From positions 124,001 through 188,000 of the forward strand of contig NZ_JACHGF010000006.1 in the NCBI RefSeq assembly GCF_014202275.1: 64,000 nt of DNA, written 5' to 3'. Below are positions 18,701-25,586 of this stretch, piece after piece. Source of the stretch: Rhabdobacter roseus (lineage in GTDB: Bacteria > Bacteroidota > Bacteroidia > Cytophagales > Spirosomataceae). How positions within the stretch are numbered: position 1 is the stretch's first letter; every line of letters begins with the position of its first letter. The notes under the pieces are model-generated. The model did no database searches. It was not told where the DNA came from and saw nothing but the letters and a program-made list of their open reading frames with translations. Both the position numbers and the translations under genes were made by a program.

Positions 18701-19226
18701 CTTCGTTGTCGGTGGTAGTGCCCTGGGTAGTACCTTTTACCAGAATACTTACCCCCGGCAGGCCGTCTCCGTTTTCGTCAGTCACCGTCCCGGAGACCGT
18801 CTGATCGGCCGGTAAGGCGTCGTAAATAAAGCTGGGGTTGAAAGTAGGCCGCGTAAGTGAGGCCGAAAGGCGGCTTAGCACTATCTCTTTGCCAATGACC
18901 CGGTACTTGATGTTCAGAGGAGTAAGTACTTTTTCCAGCACTACCGAGAGCGGCTCACTGGCTGCCAGTAGGGTTACTCGCTGATCGGCATCCAGGAGCT
19001 TGGTTCGGTACGTAAATTTTACACCGGCCAGGCGCTCAATATCGGCCAATACCGTCCGGATTTCCTTGTCGTTGGCTTTTAGGCTTATTTTTTTATTCAA
19101 TAGCTCCTGAGCCGTGGCGTCCCGTGCCAGCGAAACACTCACAAAAATCACCGCAAAGCAGAGCTGAATCAGCGAGATTCTCATAAGGTAGGCTATTTTC
19201 TTTTGGTTTTGTACTGTTTTTTTCAT
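15741..19226 (-). CDS. SusC/RagA TonB-dependent transporter with STN signalling domain
   Basis: A 1161-residue outer-membrane transporter. A signal sequence at about 15-40 is followed by an STN domain (about 42-118), which contacts FecR across the periplasm, then a carboxypeptidase-D-like domain (about 140-225, SGTVTDENGDGLPGVSILVKG), the TonB-box-like EIVVVGYGTQ, the plug (about 235-350, KDASATAIFGSRGANGVVMITTK) and a beta-barrel ending in aromatic F. The STN domain marks it as a transducer as well as an importer, matching the FecR and sigma genes just upstream. A 194-bp spacer with a strong hairpin separates it from fecR, so it probably has its own promoter, used by the ECF sigma factor. 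Confidence 0.95.
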   Translation of the reverse strand: MKKTVQNQKKIAYLMRISLIQLCFAVIFVSVSLARDATAQELLNKKISLKANDKEIRTVLADIERLAGVKFTYRTKLLDADQRVTLLAASEPLSVVLEKVLTPLNIKYRVIGKEIVLSRLSASLTRPTFNPSFIYDALPADQTVSGTVTDENGDGLPGVSILVKGTTQGTTTDNEGRYSLSVPDARAILVFSFVGYESWEEVVGTRSQINVSLKADVKALSEIVVVGYGTQNRKDLTGSIASLSTQTIKDMPVTNIGEGMAGRMPGVLIQQASGAPGSGPSIKIRGLGSISAGNGPLIVVDGQPLNSGDLINGSGLNLINPNDIETVDVLKDASATAIFGSRGANGVVMITTKRGKAGKSTINFDYYTGIQEVSKTMNMLNAQQFAEFSKEATNNAYLERVPGSSASDPNSARPAGQRYRYPRGEFPWLNFDDPANLTSYNYQDLIFQRAPISNYQLSASGGSDKVQYMVSGNYLKQDGIIRESGINRYTFRSNLDAQLSPNIKVGMSISPSYTMDRRVRAAGHWADNGVINAALAQVPLIPIYQADGITYNSQASVAAPYDWAGVTNPVANITEADNFVNTLRLLGNTYVEIGIWKSLKYRGSVGGDLTFWRQNEFRASTMPLNQLLPPNISTGASATNQNINWVTNHTLDYAFELGTAHRFSALIGMEAQQNTLESNRVEANNFPNDIVRTINAGVISGGTSLKEEWSLASYFGRIGYTFNDRYLFNASIRTDGSSRFGANQRYGIFPSASVGWRVSEEAFLKNVAAISELKLKASVGLAGNNAFTNYGAIGTLGIDNYVIGNGLASGLATNVIGNPNLTWEKSLQTDIGMELGLLRNRIFVVADYYSRITSDLLLSVQVPSITGFTSANQNIGKVENKGMELGLTTRNTVGKFAWTTDLNISFNRNKVLALGPTGDAIRSGSGVGETNITVIGQPLGNFFGYQQIGVFRDQADLDASPRFADARPGDVKFADVNNDNVIDANDRTLIGNNQPDFIYGFNNTISFKGFDLSIAAQGVQGGQILNLSRRFIENLEGNQNQLSTVLDRWRSPDQPGNGVVPRANIRTTGNSNAISSRWIESASYFRIRNITLGYQVPRALSERIKIQNARVYAGVQNALTFTKYLGFNPEVSGYEGALTGGVDYGSYPLARTYTIGLNLSF

Positions 19227-19325
19227 TGTTTAGATGGTTTTTGAGGTTCAACATCGCAAAAACATTCCAGGCACTCCTCGTTAGGAGGAGATTCGTTTGA
19301 CAAGGACGGCCGTGGAAAAGTACCG

Positions 19326-19360
19326 GGCCGACGACGCTGCAACGTCGCCGGCCTTTTTTA
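19326..19360. terminator. GC-rich hairpin between fecR and susC
   Basis: Arms GGCCGACGACG and CGTCGCCGGCC pair with one mismatch around CTGCAA. On the plus strand TTTTTT follows; on the minus strand the hairpin is followed by CCGGTACTTTT. As the genes here are on the minus strand it probably ends the sigma-fecR transcript before susC. Confidence 0.5.
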
Positions 19361-19420
19361 GGCATTCGTTACTAGTGGTTTAGGGGCATAAGGGTTAGGG
19401 TAGTTGGGTTATACATGGTT

Positions 19421-20524
19421 TTAGCATCCTTTACTACTGATAATAACCTGCGCATCGACTACTTTATAGCTCGCTCCGATGCTTTCACAGATCACTTCCA
19501 GTTTATCGAAGAGGGTTTCTACCGCCAGGGTAGTGGTAAGATGGCAGGGCGCCAGGGCCTCCGCATCAAACACCACTTCAATGCCGTATACTTTTTCCAA
19601 GGCTTCGAAAATCTCAGCTACGGGGGCGTCTTCAAACGCAAACTTCTCCAGCTCGTGCTGCGAGAGAAGTACCTGTGGGATTTCGATCAAGGTGCGGTTA
19701 AAACGCTCTTCATCCCGGAGAAAAAGTACCTGCTGGTTGGGTGACAGGACTAGGCCAGCCGTTTCGGGGTCGGGGGTACGGCTGGATTTATTGGCGTAGA
19801 CCGATACGCGCCCGGTTTTGACCGATACCCGTACTTCACGCTCTTTTTCGAGGGCCGAAATATGAAAGCTCGTACCCAGTACTTTCGTAACCAGCCCGTG
19901 GGAATACACCAGGAAAGGTTTTCCCGCATCTTTGGCTACCTCAAAGAAAGCCGAGCCCGTTAGGAATACTTCCCGATTGGCCCCTTCAAAGGATTTTACG
20001 TAGCTCAGGCGGCTGTTTTTTTCCAGAATAACGGTACTTTCATCGGGTAAGCGCAAGGTAAAAGAGCTGGATGTGTTGTTGATTACCTCTTCGAGGGGGT
20101 GTTCCTGCGCGGCTAGTTCAACCAGGCCGTGATACGTGGAGGCGCTTTTGGGAAGTTTAGTACCGCTAAGCCACCAGCCAAGCCCTACCAACAGCACCAC
20201 CGAAGCGGCCGCCGCCCACGGCAGCCAGGTACCTGGAGGCAAAGTACGTCGACGTTCTTCCAGAGAAGAGGCAAGCTGCCGGTCGATGCTATCCCAGATT
20301 TCCCGCGCCTCGTCTTGCTGGATGGGAGGCACACTCGCCTCTCCGAGCAAAAGTACCCGTTGGCGGGCTTGCTCGATCGTGGCTTTCTGGTGGGGAAATA
20401 CCTCCTGGAATTCGTGCCAGAACTGGTCAGACTGCGAATTGGGATGCTTTACCCACTGGATGAAGTACTCGTCGCCCACGAAGTCGGCGGACTCATAAGA
20501 AGCGTAGTGTTGATACATGGTCAT
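19421..20524 (-). CDS. FecR-family anti-sigma factor
   Basis: A 367-residue single-pass inner-membrane protein. The cytoplasmic N-terminus (1-98) binds the sigma factor, one transmembrane helix lies at about 104-124 (WAAAASVVLLVGLGWWL), the FecR domain at about 140-245 (RLPDESTVILEKNSRLSY ... VFLTGSAFFEVA), and a C-terminal DUF4974/STN-like region at about 290-362. It begins 62 bp behind the sigma gene. In this family, ligand binding at the SusC STN domain is passed to FecR, which then frees the sigma factor. Position and domain order all agree with that circuit. Confidence 0.95.
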   Translation of the reverse strand: MTMYQHYASYESADFVGDEYFIQWVKHPNSQSDQFWHEFQEVFPHQKATIEQARQRVLLLGEASVPPIQQDEAREIWDSIDRQLASSLEERRRTLPPGTWLPWAAAASVVLLVGLGWWLSGTKLPKSASTYHGLVELAAQEHPLEEVINNTSSSFTLRLPDESTVILEKNSRLSYVKSFEGANREVFLTGSAFFEVAKDAGKPFLVYSHGLVTKVLGTSFHISALEKEREVRVSVKTGRVSVYANKSSRTPDPETAGLVLSPNQQVLFLRDEERFNRTLIEIPQVLLSQHELEKFAFEDAPVAEIFEALEKVYGIEVVFDAEALAPCHLTTTLAVETLFDKLEVICESIGASYKVVDAQVIISSKGC

Positions 20525-20586
20525 TTCTATTCTACCCCCCTAAATCGGAAGAGTGCGCCTTTGTACTGTATGAGGGGTCAAAAAAA

Positions 20587-21207
20587 TTACATTTTCTTGA
20601 ATACCTCCAGTACGCTAGCAACGATTAGCAACAAAATGCCAAAACGATCCCGCAGACGGTGCAGGGCCAGGTGTAGTAGGTTCCGGACGGATTGGTTATT
20701 GATCTGCATGAGCTGGGCGATTTCTTCCGGATCGAAATCGTGGTAGTAGCGGAGCTGAATGGCCTCCTGCTGACGCTTGGGAAGGGTGGCGAGCGCCAGC
20801 CGGAGCTTATTGAGTTGTTCTTGCTTTGTTTCCTGCAAAATCCATTCGCTCTCAAACGGTAAGTCACTCAGCGTGGGCAGCCGTTCGGCATCCAGGCCCA
20901 GGCTGGGGTGCTTGTCGGTGTTGCGGAGGATGCGGTTTCGCAACGAACGGTACAAGTAGAACTTGACGGAATCGGTGTCCGAAAGATTTTGGCGATGATT
21001 CCAGAGGTGAAGAAATAAATCCTGAATACTGTCCTTGATGAGCTGCCGATCGTTCGTAATGCGATAGCCATACGATAGCAGCTCCTGAATGTGTGCGTCG
21101 TACAGCTTCCCCAAAGCTACCCGGTCGCCCTGCCGAAAAGCCGACCAAAGATCGGTATCAGCGCGGTACCTAAGGGGAAAAGCATTTTTCCGGGTAGATA
21201 GAGGCAT
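20587..21207 (-). CDS. ECF-type RNA polymerase sigma factor
   Basis: A 206-residue sigma-70 family factor. Region 2 is at about residues 25-90 (LYDAHIQELLSYGYRIT ... DSIQDLFLHLWNHRQNL) and region 4 at about 130-185 (ATLPKRQQEAIQLRYYHDFDPEEIAQLM). An unusual extension follows: FGILLLIVASVLEVF, a hydrophobic stretch of about 15 residues at the very C-terminus, which could sit in the membrane or against FecR. As first gene of the sigma-fecR-susC-susD row it should direct transcription of the transporter genes. Confidence 0.93.
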   Translation of the reverse strand: MPLSTRKNAFPLRYRADTDLWSAFRQGDRVALGKLYDAHIQELLSYGYRITNDRQLIKDSIQDLFLHLWNHRQNLSDTDSVKFYLYRSLRNRILRNTDKHPSLGLDAERLPTLSDLPFESEWILQETKQEQLNKLRLALATLPKRQQEAIQLRYYHDFDPEEIAQLMQINNQSVRNLLHLALHRLRDRFGILLLIVASVLEVFKKM

Positions 21208-21549
21208 AGAAGGAATGCGTTTTTACTTAAAAGTAAAGTACAATATTAAAGTATTTAAATTCAAAAAAGATAAAATTCTATTATTTAAACTTCCTGACTA
21301 AATGTAAAGCAGGCAGCTAGGTAATGCAGAGGGCATGGGGCTTTGGGCATAGGGTACTTTGGTAAGCCACCAAGTACCCTTGCTCAAAAACGAACAGCGG
21401 TGTCCGATTATGAACATTTTTTGTGGGTTTGATTACAAAATAAAAAATTGATAATCATGGAATTAACCCTTTGGGAGAGCCACTGGTATTGTATTTGTAA
21501 GCATCTGATCAGTACCGCCTTATCTCTCATTTTTCCCCATATTTACCCT
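21208..21549. other. AT-rich intergenic region with class A repeat
   Basis: A spacer of about 340 bp between the divergent sigma gene and the 21550 gene. The first 100 bp are very AT-rich and should hold the sigma gene promoter, but no exact CAAAnnTA (minus-strand -7 box) was found. A short class A repeat (GCAGAGGGCATGGGGC, then a hairpin GGGTACTT...AAGTACCC at 21352-21379) lies in the middle. The 21448 ATG that extends the next reading frame looks non-coding. Confidence 0.5.
21325..21380. repeat. Class A intergenic repeat, copy 3
   Basis: GCAGAGGGCATGGGGCTTTG followed by a hairpin whose arms are GGGTACTTTGGT and ACCAAGTACCC (one bulged T). Same composition as the copies behind the permeases. 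Confidence 0.6.
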
Positions 21550-21837
21550 ATGAGCCACATTGCTATACCCATCCCGCCGCTGCAAGGCAAACAGGATATT
21601 CAGGTGGAGGTGACCATCAACGGCCTGAAGCAGCAGCTCTACTACCGCGTCGAGGTGTTTTACTGGGACGACTGCGCCAATCCCACGGCCCACCGCGCCG
21701 ACTGCATCAGCGAAATGCTGGCGCACCACGACCCGGAGTGGACGGTCTACTACATTGGCGCACCTACCGATGAGTTTGTGCCTATTACGTTTGTTAAGAA
21801 AGAGAGCCGACGGTTGTTGAAGGGCGCTACGGCCTAA
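21550..21837 (+). CDS. Small hypothetical protein
   Basis: I start it at ATG 21550 (MSHIAIPIPP), giving 95 residues; the upstream extension to 21448 reads like translated spacer. I do not recognise the family. The protein looks soluble: an N-terminal beta-rich half (KQDIQVEVTINGLKQQLYYRVEVFYW) and a C-terminal half with two cysteines (DDCANPTAHRADC). No signal peptide. It lies between the divergent sigma gene and the GH1 gene and has no visible operon partner. A hairpin at 21845-21882 behind it may end its transcript. Confidence 0.55.
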   Translation: MSHIAIPIPPLQGKQDIQVEVTINGLKQQLYYRVEVFYWDDCANPTAHRADCISEMLAHHDPEWTVYYIGAPTDEFVPITFVKKESRRLLKGATA

Positions 21838-21849
21838 TGTTAAATTTTT

Positions 21850-21888
21850 CCGAATGTTACCAAATGGTTAAGGTAACGGAAATTTTTC
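21850..21888 (+). terminator. Hairpin with T-run after the 21550 gene
   Basis: Arms GTTACC and GGTAAC, extended by TTCC/GGAA with a small bulge, are followed by AAATTTTTCC. A weak terminator just behind the stop at 21837. Confidence 0.4.
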
Positions 21889-21894
21889 CGGCGA

Positions 21895-21932
21895 CGTTTA
21901 CGTTTTTCTGTACCCCCAGGAAAACGTAAACG
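21895..21932 (+). promoter_or_regulatory. Perfect 12-bp inverted repeat before the GH1 gene
   Basis: Arms CGTTTACGTTTT (21895-21906) and AAAACGTAAACG (21921-21932) are exactly complementary with a 14-nt spacer. The right arm ends 10 bp before the GH1 start codon. It could be a repressor operator or an mRNA hairpin limiting translation. Confidence 0.55.
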
Positions 21933-21942
21933 CCCGGATACT

Positions 21943-23349
21943 TTGAAAAATCTTGACTTTTTAGCCAACGCCCCGCTTGCTCAGCCACCGGCTCCCGGCT
22001 TTGCACCGGAAGAGGCATTTACCAAAGCCGACTTCGGACAAACGTTCCGTTGGGGAACGGCCACGGCCGCATTCCAGGTAGAAGGAGCCGTCCGCGAAGA
22101 CGGCCGGGGACCTTCCATCTGGGATACCTTCACCCACACGCGGGGGAAAATAAAACAGAACCACCACGCCGACCTGGCCTGCGATTTTTACCACCGCTAT
22201 GCGTCGGATCTAGAGCTGCTTCGTTCCCTGAACTTCAACCAATTCCGGTTTTCCATTTCCTGGTCGCGCGTGCTGCCCGCGGGTAGGGGGGCGGTGAATC
22301 AGGCTGGGCTGGACTACTACCACCGCGTCATTGATACCTGCCTGGAGCTGGGCATCGAGCCCTGGATCACGCTTTACCACTGGGATTTGCCCCAGGCGCT
22401 GCAAAACCTCGGCGGCTGGAAAAACCGCGACGTCGTCGGCTGGTTCGCAGACTACGTGGCGCTCTGCACCCAGGCCTTTGGCGATAAAGTAAAAAACTGG
22501 ATCATCCTGAACGAGCCCATGGCCGTAGCGGCGCTGGGGCACGTCACCGGCCTGCACGCGCCCGGCCAGCGGGGGCTGTACCACTTCTTGCCGGTGGTGC
22601 ACCACCTGGCGCTTTGCCAGGCCGAGGGCGGGCGGGTCGTCCGGCAAAACGTACCCGACGCCTACGTGGGTACTACCTTCTCCTGCTCGCAGGTGGAGCC
22701 TTACACGCTTCGCTACAAAGACCTCCAGGCCGCCCGCCGCGCCGACGCCCTGCTCAACCGCCTCTTCATCGAGCCCAGCCTGGGCCTGGGCTATCCGACC
22801 GACGCCTTCCCGTACCTGACCCAAATCGAGAAGTACCTGCGGCCCGGTGACGACGAGCGGCTGGCGTTCGACTTCGATTTTGTGGGCCTGCAAAACTACT
22901 TCCGGGTGGTAGTGAAGCACTCGTACTTAACGCCGGGTCTCTGGGCGCGCGAAGTACCTGCCCGCGAGCGCCAGGTACCCCTCACCGACATGGGCTGGGA
23001 GGTAGCCCCCGACGGCCTGTACCACATCCTGAAGCAGTTTGGCAAGTACCCCGGTGTGCGCGAGATCATCGTTTCTGAAAATGGCGCGGCTTTTGCTGAT
23101 GAGGTACAAAACGGACGCGTTCATGATGGTCAGCGCATCGACTTCTTCCAGAAGTACCTGGCGAGTGTGCTCAGAGCCAAGCGCGAAGGCGTGAACGTAG
23201 GCGGGTACCTGGTATGGTCTTTTCTGGATAACTTCGAGTGGGCCGAAGGCTACCGTCCGCGCTTCGGGCTGGTGTACGTAGACTACCCCACGCAGCAGCG
23301 CATCGTGAAGGATTCGGGCTACTGGTTTGCCGATTTTTTAAAAGAATAA
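21943..23349 (+). CDS. GH1 family beta-glucosidase
   Basis: A 468-residue enzyme that hydrolyses beta-glucosides. The family is clear from the start of the barrel (FRWGTATAAFQVEGA, about 35-49), the acid/base E191 in ILNEP, and the nucleophile E379 in IIVSENG, plus the C-terminal SFLDNFEWAEGY. No signal peptide, so it acts in the cytoplasm on imported sugars, which fits the SusCD importer next door. No ATG exists between the upstream in-frame stop (about 21874) and the domain, so TTG 21943 is the best start. A 12-bp perfect inverted repeat lies just in front. Confidence 0.93.
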   Translation: MKNLDFLANAPLAQPPAPGFAPEEAFTKADFGQTFRWGTATAAFQVEGAVREDGRGPSIWDTFTHTRGKIKQNHHADLACDFYHRYASDLELLRSLNFNQFRFSISWSRVLPAGRGAVNQAGLDYYHRVIDTCLELGIEPWITLYHWDLPQALQNLGGWKNRDVVGWFADYVALCTQAFGDKVKNWIILNEPMAVAALGHVTGLHAPGQRGLYHFLPVVHHLALCQAEGGRVVRQNVPDAYVGTTFSCSQVEPYTLRYKDLQAARRADALLNRLFIEPSLGLGYPTDAFPYLTQIEKYLRPGDDERLAFDFDFVGLQNYFRVVVKHSYLTPGLWAREVPARERQVPLTDMGWEVAPDGLYHILKQFGKYPGVREIIVSENGAAFADEVQNGRVHDGQRIDFFQKYLASVLRAKREGVNVGGYLVWSFLDNFEWAEGYRPRFGLVYVDYPTQQRIVKDSGYWFADFLKE

Positions 23350-23413
23350 AAAGGGCTTTCCAACCTTTTTTCGTCCGGCTGAATCTTAAGAAAAAGAACG
23401 TAAACTCAGAAAC

Positions 23414-23632
23414 ATGAAACGATGGAGTAGCCTGTTGGTATTACTGGCTTTTTCAAATTGTGAACCCCGGCAAGTACCTAAAAACTGCCAGGAAAAGCCG
23501 CGCGACGAACGTGGCTGCTACGCCCTGTACGATCCCGTCTGCGGCTGCAACGGCAAAACGTATTCGAACAGCTGCGAGGCGCTGGCCGTGGGCATTACGG
23601 ATTTTTCTAAGGGTGCCTGCCGCGAAAACTAA
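23414..23632 (+). CDS. Kazal-type protease-inhibitor lipoprotein
   Basis: A 72-residue exported protein. The first 17 residues are hydrophobic and end at C17 (LAFSNC), a possible lipid-anchor site, although the residues before the cysteine are not a perfect lipobox. Residues 25-70 are a Kazal domain: C-x-x-K-P ... GCYALYDPVCGCNGKTYSNSCEA ... GITDFSKGACREN, with the six family cysteines present. Kazal domains bind and block serine proteases. In a bacterium this one would sit on the periplasmic or outer face. The next gene is another short lipoprotein 36 bp downstream, likely cotranscribed. Confidence 0.85.
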   Translation: MKRWSSLLVLLAFSNCEPRQVPKNCQEKPRDERGCYALYDPVCGCNGKTYSNSCEALAVGITDFSKGACREN

Positions 23633-23667
23633 ACGATCCTAAAACCTATTTTTAAACAACCAACGCC

Positions 23668-24036
23668 ATGCGAAGTACCTTTTTCCTCCTTAGTCTCGTG
23701 CTGGGTTACATCGGTTGTCAGGACGAACCCTCCACGAAGTTGGAACAAACCGTTATCGAGGCCGATGCCCAGGTCGTCAATACCCTGGCTGCCGACGGCT
23801 GCTCGTGGCATTTTGAACTCAAACAGGCCGATTCGACGCTCTTCTACGCCGCTACGGCCAGCTCGGCCGCCAAAATAAAAGCTGCGGTGCCCGCCTACGG
23901 TACCGACGACGCCTACAGTTTCACGCCCGTGCGCCTCAAGTACCGCACTACCGCCAATAAGCAGCAGGTGGTTTGCGGCTGGGGCAACAAGGCCGAATTT
24001 ACCGAAATCGAAATCCTGGAAATACAACGCAAGTAG
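23668..24036 (+). CDS. Small lipoprotein, unknown function
   Basis: A 122-residue lipoprotein candidate. MRSTFFLLSLVLGYIGC has a hydrophobic leader ending in a good lipobox (YIGC), so the mature protein starts at C17. The rest looks like a single small beta-sandwich without known motif (about 35-120). It lies 36 bp behind the Kazal gene, and a perfect 11-bp hairpin follows at 24080. I cannot name a function. Confidence 0.65.
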   Translation: MRSTFFLLSLVLGYIGCQDEPSTKLEQTVIEADAQVVNTLAADGCSWHFELKQADSTLFYAATASSAAKIKAAVPAYGTDDAYSFTPVRLKYRTTANKQQVVCGWGNKAEFTEIEILEIQRK

Positions 24037-24079
24037 GTACTTGCTTCCTGCTCTTTCAACACTACGTACACACTACGCT

Positions 24080-24115
24080 AGCCGTCCGGTACCTTCCAAA
24101 ACCGGACGGCTATTG
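24080..24115 (+). terminator. Terminator after the Kazal/lipoprotein pair
   Basis: Perfect 11-bp arms AGCCGTCCGGT and ACCGGACGGCT around a 10-nt loop, followed by ATTGTT. It lies 44 bp behind the stop. Confidence 0.65.
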
Positions 24116-24273
24116 TTCATATCCGGACAATAAAGTACTTTCTTGGTTTGGTTAATTTATTGATTATCAATAGACAGTGTTGTGTGGCATAACAATTTTT
24201 ACTAAATTGGCTAAGCAAGAAGCAACTAGTACGATCTATTATTCATCTCTATTATAAACTAACCAAGCAAACC

Positions 24274-25308
24274 ATGAAAAAGAAACTTTTCCTATCCCTG
24301 CTGTGGGCTTTGGTCGTGACGGCCAGCGTCTACGCCCAGTCCGACAGTCCTTACCTCACCAAAACGTTTTCGGGCCGCTCGTTGAGCAACCTGCGCGTGG
24401 AGACATCCGGCGGCTCAATCGCCGTTGTGGGTGACCAGAGCAGCGGCGTGAAAGTGGAGATGTACATTCATCCCAACAACTGGAACGGCAAAAGTACCCT
24501 CAGCAAAGAAGAGATTGAAGAGCGCCTGGAAGACTACATCATTACGATCCGGGAAGAGGGAAATACCGTAGTGGCCCGCGCGGAGCGCAAAAATAAAATG
24601 AACAACGACTGGAAGCGGAGCCTGTCCATCGGCTTTAAAGTATATACGCCCCGTACCTTCGCCACCGACCTCCGCACCAGCGGCGGGAGCATCCGGATTG
24701 CCTCATTGACCGGCGAGCAGCACTTTACCACCAGCGGCGGCAGCATCAAAGCCAACGACCTGAGCGGCAACATCAAAGGACGTACCTCGGGCGGTAGCAT
24801 CGAGGTAGCCAATTGTACCCAATACATCGACCTGGCTACGAGCGGCGGGAGCATCAAAGCCAACGAGCTGGAAGGGCAAATTTCGCTAAAAACCTCCGGT
24901 GGTAGCATCGCACTGACGTCCCTGAACGGTGATATTGTGGCTACCACCAGCGGCGGCGGTATCCGGGCCGATGGCATCCAGGGTGCCCTTAACACCAGCA
25001 CGTCGGGTGGTTCTATCCGAATGAGTAACCTGGCCGCCAGCGTCAAAGCCCGCACCAGCGCGGGCAGCATCGAGGCCGACTTCGACCGCCTGGGCGAGTA
25101 CGTGTCGCTAAGTACCTCGGCGGGTAGCGTGCGCGTAAACATGCCCCTCAACAAAGGCCTCGACCTGGACCTGCGCGGCAACAAGGTGTCGATCCCGCTG
25201 AAAAACTTCGACGGCCGCGCCGACAAAGACCGCGTGCAGGGCAGCATGAACGGCGGCGGTATCCCCGTTACGCTCTCGGCCAGCAGCGGCAGTGTGTATG
25301 TGAACTAA
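24274..25308 (+). CDS. DUF4097 beta-helix protein with TSGGS repeats
   Basis: A 344-residue exported protein. Residues 1-21 are a signal peptide (ending VYAQ). From about residue 35 on it is built of repeats of about 18-20 residues, each carrying T-S-G-G-S-I or T-S-A-G-S-I/V (at least ten copies), the hallmark of DUF4097 right-handed beta-helix proteins. Each repeat forms one turn with the small residues at the corner. Family members often neighbour PspC or PadR genes, but here it stands alone between a terminator and permease 4. Its role (cell-envelope stress or adhesion) is not established. Confidence 0.9.
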   Translation: MKKKLFLSLLWALVVTASVYAQSDSPYLTKTFSGRSLSNLRVETSGGSIAVVGDQSSGVKVEMYIHPNNWNGKSTLSKEEIEERLEDYIITIREEGNTVVARAERKNKMNNDWKRSLSIGFKVYTPRTFATDLRTSGGSIRIASLTGEQHFTTSGGSIKANDLSGNIKGRTSGGSIEVANCTQYIDLATSGGSIKANELEGQISLKTSGGSIALTSLNGDIVATTSGGGIRADGIQGALNTSTSGGSIRMSNLAASVKARTSAGSIEADFDRLGEYVSLSTSAGSVRVNMPLNKGLDLDLRGNKVSIPLKNFDGRADKDRVQGSMNGGGIPVTLSASSGSVYVN

Positions 25309-25337
25309 CAACAGGCAGATACACCCATGCATCGTTG

Positions 25338-25373
25338 GCGAAGTACCCTTAGCGGGGTACTTCGCTTTTTTTT
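25338..25373 (+). terminator. Strong terminator built of inverted AAGTACC motifs
   Basis: Perfect arms GCGAAGTACCC and GGGTACTTCGC around TTAGCG, followed by eight T. It ends the DUF4097 transcript, 30 bp after the stop codon. Confidence 0.85.
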
Positions 25374-25586
25374 GGGATGCTCCGTTGATTTTTATGAGGT
25401 ACCTTTGAAGATCAAACTCAACACTACGGTCCGGCGCGTTCGGCTCTGAACAGCGCTGTCCGAAAACGGACAGTATTTAAAGGGTGCTTGTAGGTAGTGT
25501 ATTGGTAATCAGTGTGCTTAAAAGGATGGCATGGCTTTTTCATTCGTAAGGCCCAAGTACCTTTTTTGCCTAAGCGACCAACCCCC

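Noticed and set aside
21448-21549. N-terminal extension of the 21550 protein
   Set aside because: Reads like translated spacer (W, C, H scattered, no pattern); the ATG at 21550 gives a compact protein.
24534-25247. 237-codon minus-strand frame over the DUF4097 gene
   Set aside because: Mirror of the TSGGS repeats (MLPPEV-type units); the plus strand has the signal peptide and the family pattern.
24400-25300. CRISPR-like periodicity
   Set aside because: The spacing comes from the protein repeats of DUF4097; no identical DNA repeat with unique spacers exists here or elsewhere in the window.
25512-25586. N-terminal extension of permease 4
   Set aside because: All other permeases begin with M-I/L-x-N-Y; the extension lies in upstream spacer.
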